A DNA stretch of 56,780 nucleotides from an uncultured Eggerthellaceae bacterium. GTDB lineage: Bacteria > Actinomycetota > Coriobacteriia > Coriobacteriales > Eggerthellaceae. A program made the translations under genes and the position numbers. This document shows positions 31,445 to 39,602 of this stretch, piece by piece. Each line of letters starts with the position of its first letter. Positions within the stretch are counted from its first letter, which is position 1. Where the stretch lies: NCBI GenBank assembly GCA_910588435.1, contig CAJUPL010000008.1, forward strand, positions 1-56,780, given 5' to 3'. Under the pieces are notes generated by a model. It saw only the letters and a list, made by a program, of their open reading frames with translations, was not told where the DNA came from and did no database searches.

Positions 31445-33484
31445 CTAGCGCGAGGTGCGCATGGCGCGCATCGCGTTCAGGATGGCGAGCACCGCAACTC
31501 CAACGTCGGCGAACACAGCCATCCACATATTAGCGATGCCGAACGCCGCCAAGATGAGCACGGCGAACTTGATGCCAAGCGCGAAGACGATGTTCTGCCA
31601 CACGATCCTCATGGTCTTGCGCGCAACCTTGAGAGCGCGGGCGATCTGGGTTGGCCTGTCATCCATGAGGACGATGTCTGCCGCCTCTATAGCAGCATCA
31701 GAGCCCATGGCCCCCATGGCGATGCCCACATCGGCGCGCATGAGGACAGGGGCGTCATTGATGCCGTCTCCCACGAAGGCCACCTTGCCGTGCTTGTCCT
31801 TCGAACCCTCCGGCGCAAGCAAGCTCTCGATGATGCTCACCTTGTCCTGTGGGAGCAGTTCGGCATGCACCTCATCAACCCCCAGGTCACGCGCCACGGC
31901 CTCTGCCACTGCAGTGCGGTCCCCTGTGAGCATGATCGTTCGGCTCACGCCCTCAGCATGCAGATCGCGAATGGCCTCAGCACTGTCAGCCTTGACGGTG
32001 TCCCCGATGACCACCACGCCCGCGTATTCGCCGTCAACCGCCACATGCACCTGCGTGCCGATGAGCTCCTTCGTGTCCATCTGGATGTCATTCAGATACA
32101 TCAGCTTCTCGTTGCCGGCCAGGATGATCCGCCCGTCAGCCACCACCTTCACGCCGTGCCCGGACAGCTCCTCAGAATCAGTGATGCGCTCCATCTGGAT
32201 GTCGCGCCCGTATTCCTTCTGGATGGATAGCGCTATGGGGTGGTTGGAGAGCGCCTCGGCATGCGCGGCGTACTCCAGCAGCTGCTCTTCGCTCATACCC
32301 ATGACGGGCACGATGTCGGTCACAGCGAAGGTGCCAGAGGTGAGCGTTCCAGTCTTGTCGAACACAACAGCGTCAACTTGCGAAAGAGCCTCCAAGTAGT
32401 TGGAGCCTTTGATCAAGATCCCCAGCTTCGACGCGCCGCCGATGCCGCCGAAGAAGGAGAGCGGGACGCTGATCACCAGAGCGCACGGGCATGAGACCAC
32501 AAGGAAGGTGAGGCCGCGCAGGATCCAGTCAGACCATCCGCCAACGAGCAGCGGCGGGATGATGGCTATGAGCACAGCCAGTCCCACTACGATGGGCGTG
32601 TAGTAGCGCGCGAACCGTGTGATGAAGCTCTCCGTGCGCGCCTTCTTGTCCGCCGCATTCTCAACCAGCTCAAGGATGCGGCTCACGGTGGAATCAGCGT
32701 AGGGCTTCTCAACGCGAACGGTCAGCGTGCCGGAGAGGTTCACGCAGCCTGAGATCACCTCATCGCCCTCTGTTGCAGTGCGCAGCGCGGACTCACCGGT
32801 CAGGGCGGAGGTGTCCAGCTCAGAGGTGCCGCTCACGATGATGCCGTCAAGGGGAACGCGCTCACCCGGTTTGACCACGATCTCATCGCCTACAGCAACC
32901 TGAGAAGGGTCTACCCGTTCAAGCTTGCCAGCGCGCACCACGTTCGCGAACTCTGGGACGATGTCCATCATGTCTGAGATGGACTTGCGCGACTTGCCCA
33001 CCGCGTAGCTTTGGAAGAGCTCCCCTACTTGGTAGAAGAGCATCACGGCGGCGCCTTCCGCCATGTGGGGTTCAGAATCTGGGAAGAGGATCAGCGCGAA
33101 TGCGCCAAGCGTTGCCACCGTCATCAGGAAGTTCTCGTCTAGCCCGTGGCCGCGCACGATGTTCTTGGCGGCCTTGATCAGCACGTCGTAGCCAGCGATC
33201 ACGTACGGGATCAGGAAGAGGATGAACTCAGCGTAGAGCTCATTCGCCTGGCCGAAGATGCTGGTCAGAAGGCCGGTGTTCTCTGCCACCAGTATGGCGA
33301 AGAACAAGATGATGGCGAAGACGATCCTGTTGCGCCAGCGCGCCATCTTCTTGGGGTCTTCCTTGCCGTGGTCATGTCCGCAGGAGCTGCAGCCGCAGCT
33401 GGGCTCTTCGTGGGCGTGATCGTGGCCGTGGTCATGGTCATGATCATGATGGTGCTTCTCAAGCGTGTTGCATGCGTCGCACAT
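31445..33484 (-). CDS. cadA: Zn/Cd/Pb-exporting P1B-type ATPase
   Basis: A 679-residue heavy-metal efflux pump in the cytoplasmic membrane. Instead of a ferredoxin-like metal domain, the N terminus is a histidine-rich tail (HHHDHDHDHGHDHAHEE) followed by CGCSSCGHDHG. The transmembrane metal site is CPC in SCPCALVISVPL, the phosphorylated aspartate is in DKTGTLT, and the hinge is VGDGINDAPVL. CPC with this histidine tail favours zinc or cadmium export. ATG is preceded by AAGGAG. It lies 38 bases after the ArsR gene and is presumably derepressed by metal through it. Confidence 0.93.
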   Translation of the reverse strand: MCDACNTLEKHHHDHDHDHGHDHAHEEPSCGCSSCGHDHGKEDPKKMARWRNRIVFAIILFFAILVAENTGLLTSIFGQANELYAEFILFLIPYVIAGYDVLIKAAKNIVRGHGLDENFLMTVATLGAFALILFPDSEPHMAEGAAVMLFYQVGELFQSYAVGKSRKSISDMMDIVPEFANVVRAGKLERVDPSQVAVGDEIVVKPGERVPLDGIIVSGTSELDTSALTGESALRTATEGDEVISGCVNLSGTLTVRVEKPYADSTVSRILELVENAADKKARTESFITRFARYYTPIVVGLAVLIAIIPPLLVGGWSDWILRGLTFLVVSCPCALVISVPLSFFGGIGGASKLGILIKGSNYLEALSQVDAVVFDKTGTLTSGTFAVTDIVPVMGMSEEQLLEYAAHAEALSNHPIALSIQKEYGRDIQMERITDSEELSGHGVKVVADGRIILAGNEKLMYLNDIQMDTKELIGTQVHVAVDGEYAGVVVIGDTVKADSAEAIRDLHAEGVSRTIMLTGDRTAVAEAVARDLGVDEVHAELLPQDKVSIIESLLAPEGSKDKHGKVAFVGDGINDAPVLMRADVGIAMGAMGSDAAIEAADIVLMDDRPTQIARALKVARKTMRIVWQNIVFALGIKFAVLILAAFGIANMWMAVFADVGVAVLAILNAMRAMRTSR

Positions 33485-33522
33485 GATGTCTCCTTCGTGG
33501 TGCTATGTATGGCGCAGAGCCG

Positions 33523-33879
33523 CTATTCGCAGATGTGGGTCAGGCCTTGGGCCAGCATGGTGTAGACGTGGGAGTCAGCAAGCGAATAGATCACGTTCTT
33601 GCCGTCGCGCTGGAACTTGACCAAGTGCGCCTGCTTCAGGATGCGCAGCTGATGGCTGACGGCGCTTTGCGTGGCACCGATGAGCTGCGCTATGTCCCCC
33701 ACGCTGCGCTCGGATTCCATGAGCGCGTAGAGGATCTTGATGCGAGTGGTGTCCGCGAACACCTTGAAGAGGTCAGCCAGATCATAGAGGAGCTCATCTT
33801 CGGGAAGCTCCTCGAACATGCCCTCAGTGCTCCCGATGACGCTCTCGGCTTCTCTGATGATGTCTTCTTCCTTCACCAT
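33523..33879 (-). CDS. ArsR/SmtB-family metal-sensing repressor
   Basis: A 118-residue winged-helix repressor. The DNA-reading helix is in SVGDIAQLIGATQSAVSHQLRIL. The C-terminal helix DSHVYTMLAQGLTHICE matches DxHx10HxxE exactly, the alpha-5 zinc site of SmtB/CzrA; the N-terminal CxC of cadmium sensors is absent. It should therefore release DNA on binding zinc. AGGA lies six bases before the ATG. A perfect palindromic operator overlaps its promoter, and the P-type ATPase is the next gene, forming a self-regulated efflux operon. Confidence 0.95.
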   Translation of the reverse strand: MVKEEDIIREAESVIGSTEGMFEELPEDELLYDLADLFKVFADTTRIKILYALMESERSVGDIAQLIGATQSAVSHQLRILKQAHLVKFQRDGKNVIYSLADSHVYTMLAQGLTHICE

Positions 33880-33897
33880 GCCGAATCCTAACTAGAA

Positions 33898-33945
33898 CTT
33901 ATGAACATCTGTTCATAAGTATACATTGACATATGATAGTGTCAA
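33898..33945 (-). promoter_or_regulatory. Promoter and ArsR operator
   Basis: On the minus strand TTGACA (33945-33940), 16 bases, TATACT (33923-33918). Directly over the -10 edge and start site lies a perfect palindrome: CTTATGAACA, two bases, TGTTCATAAG (33898-33919). This matches the 12-2-12 operator type of zinc-sensing SmtB/CzrA repressors. Repressor binding would block RNA polymerase. Confidence 0.88.
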
Positions 33946-34379
33946 GGAGGGGGCGTCAGGGTTGAGGCTTTGGCTATCCGGAGAGGTGGTCTGCGACAGG
34001 CTAGATGGCCTGAGCTGATGCTTACATCCGGGTGTTCGCAGGCTCATCGCCTGCGTTACGTTGCACTGGCGTGCAACTGCGGCTGCAGTGCAGCCGCCCA
34101 CAAGTAAAGGGTTGTAGACGAGTTCCGCACGCCAGCGGTCTGTGTTGCAACCTTGCGGCAAGGCACAAGGACGGTGCCTTGCCGCCCATTAGCGATCTGG
34201 AGCGCACATGAGCAAGGCACAAGCTTCACCCGGAACGGGGCGCGCGAGCGCCTCAAGGCCGCTATGAAAGGAGCGGGCACAACGTGCCCGCGACACCGGA
34301 CCGAGCGCAGCGAGGCCGAAGGATGGGGTTGCAACCCAATATATGACCCAGAAGGTCAATGACATTAAGCACGGGGATT

Positions 34380-34417
34380 TGTCATTGACCTAATTCGTCA
34401 TAATTAGGTCAATGACA
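34380..34417. repeat. 16-bp inverted repeat inserted in cassette D
   Basis: TGTCATTGACCTAATT (34380-34395) and AATTAGGTCAATGACA (34402-34417) form a perfect 16-bp stem with a six-base loop. The left arm can alternatively pair with AGGTCAATGACA at 34353-34364, recreating the hairpin found after cadA. Competing folds are therefore possible. Confidence 0.8.
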
Positions 34418-34911
34418 TCAAGGCCGCTACTTTGAGCAGCAGGAATGCTGTTCAAAGTTAAAGGCCGCGTTGAATGAAGCGCGGCGTGAGCCGCGTAAAC
34501 CGGACCGAGCGCAAGCGAGGCCGAAGGATGGGGAAGTTAAGCCGCAGGAACATTCAGGTTCAGCCTTGAGCCGCCGAGTTTTCGGAGGGGTCCCGTTAGG
34601 GGTCCCGACGAAAACGGCGATGCCTCCCCTACTCGCTTGTGGCGAAGCATGCGATGGCTGGTACCCGAGCGTTTCTGAGGACCAAGGGAAATATGGTAGA
34701 AGCGAAGCACCATATTTCCCTGCCAGTCCGAAGCCTAGCGAGGGTGCCGGCCATCGCATGAGAGCAGGGAGCGTAAGGGTTGCAACCCGGTGCGCCCGGA
34801 TAGGTGATCTGCGCCAGGCTAGGCTGCCTGAGCTGATGCTGGGATCCGGGTGTTCGCAGGCTGTCGCCTGCGTTACGTTGCACTGGCGTGCAACTGCGCT
34901 TGCGATGCAAG

Positions 34912-35010
34912 CGCCCACACATAGGGGGGGCAACTGTGACTGCAATGTTGCCGCCCACACATAGGGGGGCAACTGTGACTGCAATGTTGCCGCCCACACA
35001 TAGGGGGCCA
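34912..35010. repeat. Tandem repeat of about 40 bp
   Basis: Two nearly identical units starting CGCCCACACATAGGGGGG and continuing CAACTGTGACTGCAATGTTG, followed by a third partial unit. Each unit holds a GCAAC...GTTGC hairpin and a G-run that differs in length (7, 6 and 5 G). Unit and G-run differences suggest slippage. Found only in cassette D. Confidence 0.85.
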
Positions 35011-35364
35011 CAATGCTAGAAAGGCGCCCGGTAGGGCGCCAAGGCCGCTACTTTGCTTGTGCTTGCACATGCAAAGTTAAAGGCCGTAATAAAAGTGCAC
35101 AGGCATGCTCTTTGCCTGTGCAGCATTTTTTGGGGTGCCAAGGATGTCAGTGATGCAGGTTGAACAGGTGGCCGATAGGCCACCAAGGCCGCTACATGGG
35201 TGCGAATGGAATGAGCAGCCATGTTAAAGGCCGTTTTGAATGAAGCGGGATAGGTGCACGGTGTGCACCTATCCCGTAAGCACTTTTGGGCAGCAACGCT
35301 GCAGGAGCATCAGTTCAAAGGCCGCGACACCAGATTGGTACAGCAAGAAGGTCAGCGATGCAAC

Positions 35365-38300
35365 TCAATTCTCTAGGGCAAGCCAGGCAGAGAAGCGTGG
35401 GTTGGCTTCGCGCAGGTGCGCAGGAGTCCCGAGCATGCTCACGCGTCCATCTTCCAAGAAGATGACCTCATCGAAGCGATCTATCCCTTGAAGGTGATGC
35501 GTGATGATGATCACCGTCTTCTCAGACAATGCATCCATGATGGTGTCCATCACCTGAGCTTCAGTGTCCGGATCAAGGGCCCGGAAAGGCTCATCCAAGA
35601 TGATGGTGTCGAAGCCTGCCAGAAGCGCGCGAGCTACGGTGATCCGCGTTGCCTCTCCTCCAGACACATTCGCGCCCTCTGCTGCCAGCACCTCATCAAG
35701 ACCATTCGGCAGCCTATCAAGCAGCCCTCCAAGCCCGACACGCCTGAGCGCCTCTTCAAGCTCTGAGTCAGTTGCGCCACCGTTCGCGATCAGCAGGTTC
35801 TCCCGAAGCGTCTTGTTGAAGATGTGCGCGTCCTGCTCTATGAAGCCTATGCTGCCACGGCGCCTTACAAGGGCATCTCCCCCTGCAAGCTCACCAGACA
35901 TGAGCCGCGCAAGCGTGGTCTTCCCTGCCCCGCTCTTGCCGATGATGGCGGTCTTCGAGCCAGCTTGGATATCCAGCTCTACACCTTCAAGCGCATGTCG
36001 TGCAGCTCCAGGGTATGAGACAGAAGAGCACCTGACCTCTAGCGCGCATGCGGGATCTTCGACATCGTGATGGATGATGCATGACCTAGGAGACGCATCA
36101 TGTTCATCCATCATGCTAGCAAGCCTCCGTGTCCCCTCCTCCATCTGCGGTGCGTCCATCATGATGGAAGGCACCTGTCCGAAGAACTCCATGAGCGGGA
36201 ACATGAAGATGGCGAACGCTGCGATCCAATTCGGAGGATATGGGCTCTCATTCAGGGGCGCTATCTCGAATAGCACGCCAGCAAGGGGGCCTAGGTCAGC
36301 ACCTCCCAAGAAGGACAAGGCATCCGTTGCGGGCGCAAATGCATGCGCCGCCCAACCGAGGCACACAGCAACGCAGAGCGCCAAGAGCACCTGGCTTGCC
36401 AGGCTGGCAATGCGCCGCACCGCACGCTGGCGGCTCTTGAGACGGGCGCGCGCAGAATGGATGGCCATGATGCGCATCGTCGCTTCCCGGCCTCGTCCAG
36501 AGAGGATGACATCTCTAAGCCCATAGACCATGTCAGACAGCGATCTGTACATGAGTCGCTGCTCATCCTGGATGTCAGAGGAGAGGCGCTTCGTGGACGC
36601 CCTTGCGATGCCTCCGCACACGATCGTGGCTACCAAGATGAGCACGAACAGGGCAACGGCCAAGGCCGCAGAGAGAGCAGATGCCAAGATGATGATGCAA
36701 GCGAATAGCAGCATGGTGGACACAAGGGGCAGGATGCATCTGATGAAGAGGTCTTGCGCATTCGAGATGTCATCTGCCATGGCAGAGAGCACATCCCCGC
36801 TGTGCCTCTTCCGCAGCCGCTCTGGATGCTCAGAGAAGGTGGAGAAGAGCCGCTTCCTCATGAGAGACGTTGCGCGCAGCACCCAATCGTGGCTTGAGAG
36901 GCGCTCCACGTAATCTATCAGCGGCTTTCCCACACCGAAGATCCGAACGAAGATGGATGGCAAGTGCAGCGCCAGAGCCGACAAGGGAATGGCAGCTGCA
37001 ACTGAGATCATGTAGCCTGACGTGAACATGAGCGCACCTGCGAAGAGAGACGCCACTGTTGAGAGCAAGATGGCGAAGGCGAACAGGGACCAGTGGCCTT
37101 TGAGCATCTGCAGCGGAAGGCTCATCCCTCGCACCCGGGACCCATTGGCAGGCGCACCGGATGCCGCATCTGCCATCAGCGCATCCTCATCAGGCTTGCC
37201 TGCTGGCACGCATTCGCTAGATGCCGCAGCTGCACGCTCTTCGCATGCTGGGCGATGCGCTGACGCAGTGGGAGCAAGCCGCGTGGTCTCCACCCTGCCA
37301 TCAGCAACCTTGATGTGCACATCCGCAAGGCGCACCCAGTGCAGCCTGTGGGTGGCTATGATCACCAACCTGTCAGCGAACACATCCGCGATGACATCAC
37401 GGATCGCGGATTCCGTCTGGATGTCAAGATGCGCCGTTGGCTCATCCAGCACGACGACATCACGCCGCTCATCCACAAGGGCTCGCGCAAGGGCGATCCT
37501 GTGAGCCTCGCCGCCGGAGAGAGCTCGGCCACCTTCGCCGAGCATGGTTCCCAGCCCCTCTTCGGCAAGCCAAGCCAAGCCAACCGAGGCCAGCGCACTT
37601 GAGACCTGTTCGTCTGTGGCCTCTGGAAAATAGCAGGAAACATTCTCCCGCAAGGTGGCATTGAAGATGTGCGGGTGTTGAGGGATGTAAGCCACGCGCC
37701 AAAGCCAATCAGGCCTATGCAGCGTCTCTGCCTGCCACCCGTTCACAGAGATGGTGCCGCTTGCAGGATCAGCGAATCCGGACAGCACGTTCAAGAGCGA
37801 CGTCTTGCCTGCCCCTGACCTTCCCGTGATGACCACCATGTGAGCCCCGGAAAGGCTTGCGCTCACGCCTTTCAGCACGTGGCCCCTGCCGTAGGAGATG
37901 CTGACATCTTGCAAGCTGATATCCGGGATGCGCGGCTCTTTCAGAGCGCGGGTGAGCTCAAGCTCATCTTCCACGCTCTCGTACTCTATCTCCAGCTTCG
38001 CGCGCCCGTCTGCCGCCATCAAGATGCGCTGGGCCCTATCCAGCGCGCTCTTGCCATCAAGCGTCGCGTGATAGCCCTTCGCATATGACCGGATGGGCAT
38101 GAAGAACTCAGGGACCAGGAGGAGCACGCACATGGCCGGGAAGAATGAGACATCGCCATCCACCATGCGAAAGCCAAGCATGATGGCAACAGCAGCAAGC
38201 CCGCATGTTGCGAATATGTCCAACACGGTGGAGGACAACGTTGCCACCCGAAGCGTCCTCATGACGTGGCGTCTGAAGCCTTCCGATGCCTGGAAGACCG

Positions 38301-38952
38301 CCTTGGAATAGCTTCTGGCATGACCGAAGAGCCGAAGGGTGGAAAGCCCGCGCAACGCATCCATGAAGTGGTTCGACATCTGCGCGAATCCAGAGGCGCG
38401 CCTAGCAGCATCATCGGATGCGGTGTGCCCGATCAGTCGCATGAAGACCATGATGACAGGAAGGCAGATCAACGCTATCACACCGCTCAATGGGTCTAGC
38501 ACGAGCACCGTCACGCCAAGGCAGATAGGGATCACAGCAAGCTGCATCTCCTTCGGGATGGCATCCTCAAGGTATGACTCCACACGCTCTATGCCATCCG
38601 TGACGTCCAGCACACAAGCTGCCTCGCCCTCCCTTTGAGCAAGCTCAGGGCCACAGAGCAGGAGCGCCCTCAAGAGGCCAAGGCGAAGGGATCGGCATGC
38701 AGCAAGAGAGAAGCGGGACGACACGACGTCTTGGACCTGCGATAGCGCCGCCCGTCCGCAGAAGAGGCCCAAGAAGCCTAAGATCGCAGGGATCTGAGAC
38801 GCCAAGGACTGCCCCTGCCAAAGCGCCACGATGGCAGATGCCAAGCAAAGGGATTGCCCTATCACGCACCCAGCGCTGAGGATGGATAGCACCGCGCAGA
38901 TGAGACGTACGCGCCTGGCACCTTCCAGATGGCTCACTGCGCTATCCCACAT
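35365..38952 (-). CDS. cydDC: Fused CydD-CydC thiol ABC exporter
   Basis: A 1195-residue fusion of the two half-transporters that export cysteine/glutathione and are needed for cytochrome bd assembly. Each half has six membrane helices and an ATPase. First half: Walker A GRSGAGKTS (about 380), signature ALSGGEAHRIALARAL, Walker B VVVLDEPTAHLD. Second half, after a linker of about 75 residues: helices from about 630, Walker A GKSGAGKTT, signature VSGGEATRITVARAL, Walker B TIILDEPFRALD. CydC and CydD are usually separate genes; fusion occurs in several Actinobacteria. No cydAB lies in the window. The stop codon abuts cassette D. Confidence 0.9.
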   Translation of the reverse strand: MWDSAVSHLEGARRVRLICAVLSILSAGCVIGQSLCLASAIVALWQGQSLASQIPAILGFLGLFCGRAALSQVQDVVSSRFSLAACRSLRLGLLRALLLCGPELAQREGEAACVLDVTDGIERVESYLEDAIPKEMQLAVIPICLGVTVLVLDPLSGVIALICLPVIMVFMRLIGHTASDDAARRASGFAQMSNHFMDALRGLSTLRLFGHARSYSKAVFQASEGFRRHVMRTLRVATLSSTVLDIFATCGLAAVAIMLGFRMVDGDVSFFPAMCVLLLVPEFFMPIRSYAKGYHATLDGKSALDRAQRILMAADGRAKLEIEYESVEDELELTRALKEPRIPDISLQDVSISYGRGHVLKGVSASLSGAHMVVITGRSGAGKTSLLNVLSGFADPASGTISVNGWQAETLHRPDWLWRVAYIPQHPHIFNATLRENVSCYFPEATDEQVSSALASVGLAWLAEEGLGTMLGEGGRALSGGEAHRIALARALVDERRDVVVLDEPTAHLDIQTESAIRDVIADVFADRLVIIATHRLHWVRLADVHIKVADGRVETTRLAPTASAHRPACEERAAAASSECVPAGKPDEDALMADAASGAPANGSRVRGMSLPLQMLKGHWSLFAFAILLSTVASLFAGALMFTSGYMISVAAAIPLSALALHLPSIFVRIFGVGKPLIDYVERLSSHDWVLRATSLMRKRLFSTFSEHPERLRKRHSGDVLSAMADDISNAQDLFIRCILPLVSTMLLFACIIILASALSAALAVALFVLILVATIVCGGIARASTKRLSSDIQDEQRLMYRSLSDMVYGLRDVILSGRGREATMRIMAIHSARARLKSRQRAVRRIASLASQVLLALCVAVCLGWAAHAFAPATDALSFLGGADLGPLAGVLFEIAPLNESPYPPNWIAAFAIFMFPLMEFFGQVPSIMMDAPQMEEGTRRLASMMDEHDASPRSCIIHHDVEDPACALEVRCSSVSYPGAARHALEGVELDIQAGSKTAIIGKSGAGKTTLARLMSGELAGGDALVRRRGSIGFIEQDAHIFNKTLRENLLIANGGATDSELEEALRRVGLGGLLDRLPNGLDEVLAAEGANVSGGEATRITVARALLAGFDTIILDEPFRALDPDTEAQVMDTIMDALSEKTVIIITHHLQGIDRFDEVIFLEDGRVSMLGTPAHLREANPRFSAWLALEN

Positions 38953-38972
38953 GAATGCAAGGCACTTTCTGG

Positions 38973-39602
38973 CTAGCCAAGGGAAGTCCGCGTGAAAGCC
39001 GTCACCTGCGGTGCGCTGCCAGCATCCTCAGCGCTTGCCTTGAGGACCGCATTCGCGAACGCATCTGCTCGAAGGCTTCCGGTGTCCTTGGACACGAGGC
39101 TGAACGTGAAGCCATCCTCTGTGAGGCGTGGCTCATCTGCCAAGAAATCCTGCGTTTCGAACTGACGCTCCTTGCCCTTGCGGAGGACCGTGACAACGCT
39201 TGGTATCACCAGGCGATCCAAGGGTTCGCTCAAGCAGACCTCATAGATGCTCTTGGAGAACGCCACTGATGCAGCAGGAGATGCGGTATCAACGTATGCG
39301 CACTCCTTCATGGGGAGGTTGGGCGCTTCGCACGCCTTGAGGGACTCGAGCGCCTGATCAACGGGCACGTAGGAGCTGAGCACGACATCGAACACCTCGA
39401 AGGCGCCACCCACACCTACCGGAAGCGCTGGCCCGAATGCCATCTTCATGTGAGGCGAGAACCCTTGGGTGAGCGCGAAGGGAAGGCCGCTTCTCCTCAC
39501 CACGCGCTCGAGCGCATGGGTGAGCTCAAGGTGCGATAGCCACGCGCACTTCCCCTCTTTTCCATACCTGATCCGCAAGCGGAACTGCCGCATCTCACTC
39601 AT
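38973..39602 (-). CDS. TIGR03936-family protein (DUF2344)
   Basis: A 209-residue partner of the radical SAM protein encoded just upstream. RLRIRYGKEGKCAWLSHLELTHALERVVRRSGLPFALTQGFSPHMKMAFGPALPVG is the family's N-terminal signature. The long open frame starts 40 codons earlier inside the neighbour; the ATG of SEMRQFRL overlaps the neighbour's TGA by eight bases and fits the family N terminus. This pair often lies near the rod-shape operon and ribosomal protein genes in Firmicutes and Actinobacteria; its biochemical role is not settled. Confidence 0.88.
   Translation of the reverse strand: MSEMRQFRLRIRYGKEGKCAWLSHLELTHALERVVRRSGLPFALTQGFSPHMKMAFGPALPVGVGGAFEVFDVVLSSYVPVDQALESLKACEAPNLPMKECAYVDTASPAASVAFSKSIYEVCLSEPLDRLVIPSVVTVLRKGKERQFETQDFLADEPRLTEDGFTFSLVSKDTGSLRADAFANAVLKASAEDAGSAPQVTAFTRTSLG

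Larger units (their letters stand above)
33946..35364 (+). repeat. Multi-hairpin cassette D (longest)
   Basis: Largest member of the family, between the ArsR promoter and cydDC. Order: CAGGC/GCCTG hairpin; three-hairpin module (34037-34098); GTGCCTTGCCGC module; a truncated AAGGCCGCT frame; stem GCGGGCAC/GTGCCCGC with the CGGACCGAGCGCAGCGAGGC motif (34275-34320); an inserted GGTCAATGACA inverted repeat (34353-34417); frame with ACTTTGA/TCAAAGT (34424-34466); stem GCGCGGC-gtga-GCCGCG and the same motif; the GGGGTCCC hairpin with gtta loop; the long GCGATGG/CCATCGC stem; three-hairpin module near 34857; a tandem repeat (34912-35010); hairpin 35023-35040 and frame (35043-35085); hairpin with GCATTTTTTGGGG near 35130; hairpin and frame 35167-35232; 14-bp stem near 35248 with CACTTTTGGG. 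A degenerate tail reaches the cydDC stop. No gene is supported. Confidence 0.85.

Noticed and set aside
34912..35010. Possible CRISPR array
   Set aside because: The repeat is a contiguous tandem without unique spacers of constant length, and no cas genes are in the window.
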